Below are positions 57,021 through 64,000 of a stretch of 64,000 bases of DNA, one piece after another. Position 1 is the stretch's first letter; the number at the start of each line of letters is the position of its first letter. Origin of the DNA: Exophiala sp. HKRS030 (lineage: Eukaryota > Ascomycota > Eurotiomycetes > Chaetothyriales > Herpotrichiellaceae); NCBI GenBank assembly GCA_023897205.1, contig JAHWDD010000003.1:3847665-3911664 (forward strand). Reading direction: 5' to 3'. The translations under genes and the position numbers were made by a program. The notes under the pieces were generated by a model. The model searched no databases and had not been told where the DNA came from. It worked only from the letters and a program-made list of their open reading frames with translations.

Positions 57021-59444
57021 ATGATCTCTACAAGCAGCTCTTTGCTGCTATCCTTCAAACCCTTTCAACATGGTTTGCGCTTGAAAAATCTTGACCAGAA
57101 TGTCCTCCTATCTCTATATAATTCTTCCCCAAGGCATTCGCGGTTACTCTCTCAGTCAATCCGCTTTGCTCCCTGTCAACCTCCCGCACGTCCTAGATTA
57201 AGCAGACCCTCGAAGTCAATTCTCACTTCCGCTCATGCGGTTTTTCCAAACCCAACTCCACGACGTCCACCTTTTTCACAGTATCTCCGCCAATTTTCGA
57301 CCTGCCGTCCGCTGAATGAAACACCTACACCCATCATACGGGAGCAGAAACGAGGAAAACAAGACGAAGATGCCGATCATGATGAGGAGGAAGCATTTCA
57401 GAAGAGTGAAAAGGCTGCTCAAGCCTCGCAAGTCAATCTTAGCGCCAGGTTGTCCAAAGAGGGCGTTGGCGGCAAGAGCTCAGGCTTTGGTGAAATATGG
57501 CGCTTGATCAAGATCGCCCGTCCAGAGGCCAAGGTACTGGTCTGGGCTTTCGTCTTCTTACTCATATCGTCTTCTATAACCATGTCAATACCCTTTTCTA
57601 TCGGTAAAATCATGGATATAGCTACACAGGGAGGCGCGAAAGCAGAAGCGTCAGGACCGGGGGAGAAAACAGACATGCTGTTCGGCTTGGACATTACTAC
57701 CTTTTATGTTGCGCTTGTCGCGATTCTAGCCACCGGCGCCGCTGCAAACTACGGCCGCATCATCATCCTTCGAATAGTCGGCGAAAGGATTGTTGCTCGA
57801 CTTCGATCCCGTCTCTTCCGTCAAACATATGTACAGAATGCCGAGTTCTTTGACGCCAATCGCGTCGGCGATCTCATCTCTCGACTCAGCTCAGACACAA
57901 TAATTGTGGGGAAATCGATAACACAGAACTTGTCAGATGGCCTGCGGGCTTTTGTTAGTGGTGCAGCTGGCTTTGGTTTGATGGCATGGGTTTCTCTCAA
58001 ATTAACGGGTATCTTGACACTACTCTTCCCTCCCGTTGCAATTGCTGCATTCTTCTACGGCCGAGCCATTCGTAACCTCAGTCGGAAGATCCAGAAGAAC
58101 CTGGGTACTTTGACTAAAATTGCCGAGGAGAGACTGGGCAATGTTCGCACTTCACAAGCTTTTGCGGGAGAAATCCTCGAGGTTCATCGCTACAACACTC
58201 AAGTTCGACGAATCTTTGAGCTGGGCAAAAGGGAATCTCTTATCAGTGCGACATTCTTCTCTTCCACAGGTTTCATGGGCAATATGACTATCTTGACCTT
58301 GCTGTATGTGGGAGGCGGGATGGTGTCGAACGGCACAATCAGCATTGGCGAACTGACTTCGTTCCTCATGTATACTGCCTATGCAGGATCATCTCTCTTT
58401 GGACTATCTTCGTTTTATTCTGAGTTGATGAAAGGTGTGGGAGCAGCCTCACGATTATTTGAACTCCAGGATCGTCAACCCACTATATCACCAACCCGAG
58501 GAGATAAGGTACTTACAGCCCGTGGCCCGATCAGATTCAAAAATCTCACCTTCAGTTATCCGACGCGGCCAGCAGTCAAGATCTTTCAGAACCTTGACTT
58601 TGAGATTCCTCAAGGTACAAACGTGGCCATTGTAGGACCATCTGGCGGTGGGAAGAGCACAATTGCATCGTTGATTCTTCGATTCTACGTGCCGACTGAA
58701 GGTCAAATCTTGATCAATGGCAAGGATATCGCGGAGATGAATGTCAAGTCATTGCGAAGGAAAATCGGGATTGTGTCTCAAGAGCCTGTTCTCTTCTCCG
58801 GAACGATTGCCGAGAACATTGCGTATGGCCGACCGCACGCCACGAGATCCGAGATTTTGCGTGCAGCGAGGAGAGCGAATTGTCAATTCATTAGTGACTT
58901 CCCCGACGGACTTGATACTTCTGTGGGAGCGCGAGGAGCTCAATTATCAGGAGGGCAGAAACAACGAATCGCAATTGCACGCGCCTTGGTCAAAGACCCC
59001 GACATTCTGATCCTTGATGAGGCAACTTCGGCGCTGGACGCTGAATCAGAGACGTTGGTGAATGAAGCACTAGCCGGTCTCCTACGGGGCAACAACACAA
59101 CGATATCGATTGCTCATCGGCTGTCCACCATCAAACGGTCGGACACGATTATTTGTCTAGGAAGCGATGGTCGGGTTGCTGAGATGGGATCGTATAAGGA
59201 ACTCAGCAGCCGACCGGATGGTGCATTCACTAAACTGATGGAATGGCAGATGAGCGGCGGTGAAACGGAAAAGTCCAAGGTCAATGATCTAGCGATTGAT
59301 GCAGATCGAGCAGGGCCACCAAGTGAGAAAGACGCTATACAGGCAGATCTGGAGGAGGTAGATGATGGGGACAGCGAGGAGGAAATCAAGGGTAGCAAGG
59401 CTGAAGAAACAGTGGCCCAGGCAGTAGAGCCCAAGAAGTCATGA
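57021..59444 (+). CDS. Mitochondrial ABC half-transporter (Mdl1/Mdl2, ABCB10-like)
   Basis: Single exon; ATG 57021 gives 807 residues (the frame is open a few codons further upstream, but without ATG). The first 100 residues are rich in Arg, Ser and Leu and poor in acid, as in a mitochondrial presequence. A six-helix transmembrane domain spans about 160-470. The nucleotide-binding domain (about 490-735) is complete: Walker A GPSGGGKST, signature LSGGQKQR, Walker B DILILDEATSALD and switch His in SIAHRLSTI. An acidic tail follows (DDGDSEEEIKG). Yeast Mdl1 exports peptides from the matrix and Mdl2 is needed for survival of oxidative stress. As a half-transporter it must dimerise. I cannot tell Mdl1 from Mdl2 by eye. 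Confidence 0.94.
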   Translation: MISTSSSLLLSFKPFQHGLRLKNLDQNVLLSLYNSSPRHSRLLSQSIRFAPCQPPARPRLSRPSKSILTSAHAVFPNPTPRRPPFSQYLRQFSTCRPLNETPTPIIREQKRGKQDEDADHDEEEAFQKSEKAAQASQVNLSARLSKEGVGGKSSGFGEIWRLIKIARPEAKVLVWAFVFLLISSSITMSIPFSIGKIMDIATQGGAKAEASGPGEKTDMLFGLDITTFYVALVAILATGAAANYGRIIILRIVGERIVARLRSRLFRQTYVQNAEFFDANRVGDLISRLSSDTIIVGKSITQNLSDGLRAFVSGAAGFGLMAWVSLKLTGILTLLFPPVAIAAFFYGRAIRNLSRKIQKNLGTLTKIAEERLGNVRTSQAFAGEILEVHRYNTQVRRIFELGKRESLISATFFSSTGFMGNMTILTLLYVGGGMVSNGTISIGELTSFLMYTAYAGSSLFGLSSFYSELMKGVGAASRLFELQDRQPTISPTRGDKVLTARGPIRFKNLTFSYPTRPAVKIFQNLDFEIPQGTNVAIVGPSGGGKSTIASLILRFYVPTEGQILINGKDIAEMNVKSLRRKIGIVSQEPVLFSGTIAENIAYGRPHATRSEILRAARRANCQFISDFPDGLDTSVGARGAQLSGGQKQRIAIARALVKDPDILILDEATSALDAESETLVNEALAGLLRGNNTTISIAHRLSTIKRSDTIICLGSDGRVAEMGSYKELSSRPDGAFTKLMEWQMSGGETEKSKVNDLAIDADRAGPPSEKDAIQADLEEVDDGDSEEEIKGSKAEETVAQAVEPKKS

Positions 59445-60605
59445 TGGTCGATGAACTGGATGGATATCAACGGCTTGTCCATGACCTTGATAAAAGAGGG
59501 TATTGTTTTGTACAACAACAAGCCTGGTAGTTCTCTGCCTATCGGTGGGTGCCTAGCCAGGCTCAAGTATGAATATAGATTGTTTTCATTCGGCAGCACG
59601 CCGGGTTGAACGAGATTCCCTCCTCAATTACCAATACCCCTCTGATCTGCTTGCATGTTCATGTTCGTTGTGGTTGGGGAGAATCACATGCTTTTTGCGT
59701 CGACAGCATGTGGGCAGTAAAAGACAAAAGAGCGAATCGCCATGGCCCAACAATAGCTCTTGTAACCCCCACAGCCGTCCGAGGGCTCTCTCCTCCGTAG
59801 CTAGATCGAATTCAGTACCCGTTCCTTGTTCCTTGGGCAAAGCCAGTCGCAAGTCTTAACTAACTATTCCGTAGTCAGAGTGTTCATCGATCCTTAGAGT
59901 CTAACCAAGGCCGAGGATGCCAGCATGTGTGGACAAGATTTGCCTCAAACCTCTGCCAAAAAGGCATTTCCCCACCCACAACCCACCAAGACCATTGTCG
60001 TCTTTTGCCGCGTCGTATCCATCAAGGACTTTCGTCATCCCATGTGCTCATACTTTGTTGTGATACTGGAGAGACAAGCTAGTCATCAGAGGTAGCATGA
60101 GCACGCCGCACACCAGATTGCTAGGTAGTCCTCCGGGCAGTGTTACGCTTCATCGTCCCCTGCATCTTGCTGCGCGTCCTCCGGGTTCGTCACTCTGATT
60201 CTGATTTACCTTTCGCCTTCTCGCCCAGACCTTACACCTAGGTGCCTTGGGAGCAGGGCCTCGGGTCCGTGATTCATCAAATGATCGGTTCTCCATGATC
60301 CATCATTGTCTAACTAGGGTCTTAACTCTCGGTGTCCTGGTTCCGAAGTTCCTTCCCTCCCAAAAAAATGTCACTCAGACTTCATGTCGCTCCTTCCCTC
60401 ATGACATCCCGTCATCCTCGTTCCTTCCCAGATTGCAATGGCTAATACGAATCTCAGTTTCGTCTTGATGGCATCGTCTCCCTGATCCTGTTCATTCTCT
60501 TCCACAGAAGGTCGTCTCCAGAACATCCTTACCTATGCACATGTTCATTCGTGGGGGTCTCATCTTCATCATCTACCAATATCTGTTCCACGTATCTACC
60601 TCATA
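59445..60605. other. Intergenic, co-directional
   Basis: 1.2 kb between the ABC transporter stop and the DGAT1-like start. C/T-rich in the last 300 bases, as in a leader. No gene recognised. Confidence 0.5.
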
Positions 60606-62171
60606 ATGGCTACAAACATCCATACACTCGTCACCGAGGCGCAGGAGATTGTGTCCACGGATCTGAGCCAAGTTCAAGCTCCGACTGAAGTACCCTCTAC
60701 CACAGAAGGACCCGCGACAATACCTTCCTCGCCCTCTCCTCCTCAATCCCAACAAAAAGTTCGGAGCAAATATCGCCATGTTGCTGCTCTACATTCCAAA
60801 GTTCGACCTTCGGTCCTCAGCCATGAGACCCCAGAAACACCCAGTTTTCTCGGCTTTCGCAATCTCATGGTTCTTACCATCATTGTCATGAACCTACGCT
60901 TGGTAGTCGAGAACGCCAGGAAGTATGGCCTACTCATCTCCCTCAAGTATAATTTACAAAATTCCGATATCAAAATGGCTGCCATACTATACGCCGCGAC
61001 TCCTTGCCATCTATTCCTTGCCTATATCATTGAAAGAGTTGCCATGGAGAACGTCAAGGGTGTCATAGGGAGACGAAAGAAACGAGACCTGGGTGAGAAC
61101 GATCCTCAAATCGAACAGGAAAACAAAGAGTTTTACTACACGTGGTGGTGGATAGCATTTTGGCATACTGTCAATGCTTCGTTGGCGTTGGCCATCACAA
61201 GCTACGTCGTATACTATCACATCGACAATCCAGGTCTTGGCATGATCAGTGAGCTTCATGCCATTGTTGTCTGGCTAAAGACTTGTTCGTATGCTTTCAC
61301 CAATCGTGATCTTCGACATGCTATGCTCCATCCAGGAGGTCCTGAATCAGCGCTCCCTGAGATTTACACACAATGTCCTTACCCTCGGAATGTCACGATA
61401 GGTAATCTCTGCTACTTCTGGTGGGCTCCGACGTTGGTTTACCAACCTTACTATCCAAGATCTCAGGAGATCCGCTGGAGCTTTGTGACCAAGAGAGTTG
61501 GCGAAGTCGTTGCCCTCAGTGTCTTCATCTGGCTTACCTGCGCTCAATACGCAGTCCCTGTGTTACAAAATTCTCTCGACGGCATGGCGATTTTGGACTA
61601 TCCTTCCATTATCGAGAGGCTGATGAAACTGTCTACAATCTCCCTCATAGTATGGCTCGCCGGGTTCTTTGCTGTCTTTCAATCCTTCTTGAACGCTCTA
61701 GCCGAGATCATGATGTTTGGTGATCGACAATTCTACGAAGACTGGTGGAACAGCACGAATCTGAAGAATTACTGGTCAACCTGGAACAAACCAGTCTACC
61801 ACTTTATGCGCCGACATGTTTATTCACCTCTGGTCGGCCGCGGGTGGTCTCACCAAGCTGCGAGCGCCTGGGTATTCGTATTTTCCGGCTTCTTACATGA
61901 GATAGCCGTGGGCATCCCGTGTCATAATATCCTCGGAGTTGCCTTTCTGGGAATGATTCTTCAGTTACCACTCATCATGGTCACAGAACCATTGGCAAAA
62001 AGGGATGGAATTCTCAAGGTAGCAGGAAATTGTGTGTTCTGGATCAATTTTGTTTTCATTGGTCAACCACTTGCCGCCATGTTATATTTCTTTGCTTTCA
62101 ACAGGAAGCACGCTGAGATAAGCCTGGGTACAGATTCTCAAAGCTGGTTCACAAAAGGCTGGTTTCAGTAG
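60606..62171 (+). CDS. Diacylglycerol O-acyltransferase, DGAT1 type (MBOAT family)
   Basis: Single exon, 521 residues. A hydrophilic N-terminal 80 residues precede multiple membrane helices. Landmarks: MNLRLVVENARKYGLLISLKY (DGAT1-like substrate-entry helix region, about 95-115), the FYxDWWN motif at residues 376-382 (FYEDWWN), and the putative catalytic His431 in SGFLHEIAVGIP. NKPVYHFMRRHVY and IVWLAGFFAVFQSFLNALAEI also fit. The enzyme makes triacylglycerol from diacylglycerol and acyl-CoA in the ER membrane for lipid droplets. Sterol acyltransferases (ARE/SOAT) share the FYxDWWN and HEI signatures, but the LRLVVENARKYG segment and the length favour DGAT1. Filamentous fungi usually also have an unrelated DGAT2 enzyme. 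Confidence 0.92.
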   Translation: MATNIHTLVTEAQEIVSTDLSQVQAPTEVPSTTEGPATIPSSPSPPQSQQKVRSKYRHVAALHSKVRPSVLSHETPETPSFLGFRNLMVLTIIVMNLRLVVENARKYGLLISLKYNLQNSDIKMAAILYAATPCHLFLAYIIERVAMENVKGVIGRRKKRDLGENDPQIEQENKEFYYTWWWIAFWHTVNASLALAITSYVVYYHIDNPGLGMISELHAIVVWLKTCSYAFTNRDLRHAMLHPGGPESALPEIYTQCPYPRNVTIGNLCYFWWAPTLVYQPYYPRSQEIRWSFVTKRVGEVVALSVFIWLTCAQYAVPVLQNSLDGMAILDYPSIIERLMKLSTISLIVWLAGFFAVFQSFLNALAEIMMFGDRQFYEDWWNSTNLKNYWSTWNKPVYHFMRRHVYSPLVGRGWSHQAASAWVFVFSGFLHEIAVGIPCHNILGVAFLGMILQLPLIMVTEPLAKRDGILKVAGNCVFWINFVFIGQPLAAMLYFFAFNRKHAEISLGTDSQSWFTKGWFQ

Positions 62172-62689
62172 AAGAGCATAGAAGATTCAATGTACAAAGA
62201 GACACTCCTTAACATGGAAGAGATAGTTATGAACTCAGACTTATAGTAATCAATAGTGGTCAAACGTGTCTCACCATCGTCGAGTAACTATTAAGATCGA
62301 ACCATTGCCCCTTCAAGGGCGGTGTGAATTAGTCACGTGACAAAGCTATTGAAACGTTGGCGAGGCTGGCATTCTTGACGTCTTCAAATGGTCGAATCTG
62401 AACGTCTTTCAACTCCGACGCGCTTCAACCACATATCATTGTTCACATTGAAAGTCCAAACTTGTTGGCATTAAAGTCGCTGTTCTTGTGAGATTCACCA
62501 TGATAACTTGGCGAGTTCAGACTAGCGACTAAGAGTTTTTTGCGGTTTCGCATAAGCTTTAATTCGATGGAAATTGTGCATGACAAGATCTTACCATACG
62601 GCACATCCTACGTTGCAGTACACGGCGAGCATCACCATTGAGCACCCCCCTAAATCTTTCTCAATCAATGTACCCGGAACTGTCCCAGC
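62172..62689. promoter_or_regulatory. PFS2 upstream region with GTCACGTGAC palindrome
   Basis: 518 bases between the DGAT1-like stop and PFS2. A perfect 10-bp palindrome GTCACGTGAC lies at 62332-62341, about 350 bases before the PFS2 start. Function inferred only from the E-box core. Confidence 0.4.
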
Positions 62690-64000
62690 ATGGCCTCTAA
62701 TTACGATGATTTGCAAGGAGGCGACGCTGGTGGATTTCGCAAACGCCGACCACGCCCGACTACCGACTATGGAACATCAATGGTCCAATGGATCAGCCAC
62801 CGCAAACCTTCATACAAGGGATCGTGGCACTATGAACAGGAACGACCCAGCCTCAGCTATGTAGTTGATATTCTCCCCCACATGCGCGACATGACGCGCC
62901 GGCAGAGTCAATACCAACTCGACATCTACACACTTCTCTGGGCAAATCGAAGAAACCCGTCACCGTCGTGCGATGGATGCCTGAAGGTCGACGTTTACTG
63001 GCAGGAGTCCATAATGGGGAGTTCATGCTTTGGAACGGCATGTCTTTCAATTTCGAGACTGTCACTGTCATGGGATCGAGTTCTTTACGTGCCGCGGAAT
63101 GGTCGAATCGGAAAGATTGGCTAGTTGCCGCCAATGATGAAGGGATGGTATATTATTTACAGCCGACGTTGAATAATCCACACCGTTTCAAAGGCCACGA
63201 TGCTCCAATTCGAGATCTAGCCTTTGCTCCTAGCGACACCAAATTTGTCACGGCTTCCGACGACAACACACTGAAGATCTGGGATTTTGTCTCATCGAGC
63301 AATGAATCGACGTTCAAAGATCATGGTTGGGACGTCAAAGCCTGTGATTGGCATCCGACCAAAGGCCTCGTGGTCTCCGGCAGCAAAGATCATAGCGTAC
63401 GTCTCTGGGATCCACGCACAACCCGAAACCTCACCACACTCCACGGACACAAAAATGCCATCACCGCCACCGTCTTCTCTCGCCTGCGCGATCAATTACT
63501 CGCGACATGTGGTCGCGACGGACAGACGCGCATTTTCGATATTCGCATGATGCGTGATGTGGCAATTCTACGAGGCCACGACAAGGGCATCACAACACTA
63601 TCGTGGCATCCAATTCACGCCTCGGTCGTATCCACTGGCGGCGACGATGGATCTCTTAACACCTACCTCCTGACCGAGCCCAATACTCCAGCCGGTATCT
63701 CATCCACGACCATCTCTCCATACTCAACACCTGATCCACGCTCGGCCCCTGCTCAGTCAATCTACCCGGCACATCGAATACCCCACGCACACGAATCTTC
63801 AATTTGGTCTCTGGACTGGCATCCGCTCGGCCACATTCTCGCCAGCGGCAGCAACGACCATTACACGCGATTCTGGGCCCGCAGTGAACCGGGATCTACA
63901 ACATGCTTCAAGGACCAATTCCACTTGGGCGAAGAAGGCGCCGAGGCTCAAGGCACATGGGATCGCAAGTTCGGTAAACGACAGGCGCGAGAGCTAGAAG
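62690..64000 (+). CDS. PFS2: mRNA 3'-end processing factor Pfs2 (WD40), partial at the right edge, one apparent frameshift
   Basis: Starts at ATG 62690 ([20 protein letters not shown]) and runs off the window. The N-terminus has the family motif [19 protein letters not shown]. After SYVVDILP the frame breaks at the C-run 62875-62879; one more C restores the conserved DILPPHAR and leads straight into [14 protein letters not shown] and then WD40 repeats. At least six are visible, e.g. [59 protein letters not shown] and [20 protein letters not shown]. Pfs2 is the WDR33-type platform of the cleavage and polyadenylation factor, holding Fip1, Ysh1 and the poly(A)-signal reader. I take the break as an assembly indel and not a real mutation, because the gene is essential in yeast. 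Confidence 0.92.

Noticed and set aside
1..64000. A secondary-metabolite cluster, CRISPR array, tRNA or rRNA genes
   Set aside because: No polyketide, peptide synthetase or terpene genes, no spaced direct repeats, and no tRNA B-box or rRNA core sequence were recognised when reading both strands.

Overview
The window looks like nuclear DNA of a filamentous ascomycete (Pezizomycotina). Its genes have few, short introns (about 50-200 nt, GT...AG, several with CTAAC-like branch sites). The proteins are typical of such fungi: Zn2Cys6 and Tyr-type bHLH regulators, a But2-domain secreted protein, Frm2/Hbn1-type nitroreductase, Fun30, Cdc37, Rpf2 and Pre9. The proteasome and other housekeeping proteins read like Eurotiomycetes/Dothideomycetes sequences, but the species cannot be fixed from sequence alone. 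I support about 25 protein-coding genes plus one weak candidate. I saw no tRNA, rRNA, CRISPR or intact transposon.

Layout. 0-16 kb is a dense housekeeping block: SIS-domain isomerase-like protein, ZNF830-like zinc finger (-), BYE1-like PHD/TFIIS/SPOC regulator (+), WW/FF splicing protein (-), proteasome alpha-3 PRE9 (+), a small secreted protein (-), ribosome-assembly factor RPF2 (+) and a PXMP4-type peroxisomal membrane protein (+). 17-34 kb is gene-poor and holds mostly regulators and orphans: Zn2Cys6 factor (-), HemG-like flavodoxin (-), Tyr-bHLH factor (-), an acidic hypothetical protein (-) and a protein with a putative fungal STAND-type N-terminal domain (+), separated by 2-5 kb of noncoding DNA. 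35-41 kb has a three-repeat WF-motif protein (-) and a But2-domain secreted protein (-). 41.6-47.7 kb is dense again: coiled-coil protein (-), NatB catalytic subunit (+), cytidine deaminase (-), nitroreductase (+) and a putative beta-trefoil protein (-). After a 2.5 kb spacer with an AT-rich islet come FUN30 (-), CDC37 (-), a mitochondrial ABC half-transporter (+), a DGAT1-type acyltransferase (+) and PFS2 (+), which runs off the right edge.

The genes do not form one pathway. They cover transcription and mRNA processing (BYE1, ZNF830, WW/FF, PFS2), chromatin (FUN30), protein quality control (PRE9, CDC37, NatB), ribosome assembly (RPF2), organelle membranes (PXMP4, ABC transporter) and lipid and nucleotide metabolism (DGAT1, CDD1). 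I do not see a convincing new system or a biosynthetic cluster.

The most striking pattern is technical or evolutionary. Three otherwise well-preserved genes (BYE1 three times, the STAND-N-like gene once, PFS2 once) are interrupted by single-base frameshifts. Every one is restored by one extra base in a short G or C run. This points to homopolymer undercalls in the assembly more than to real pseudogenes. A second pattern is that several genes place the start codon in a tiny first exon (7, 14, 15 and 24 nt), so automatic gene calls would miss the true N-termini.
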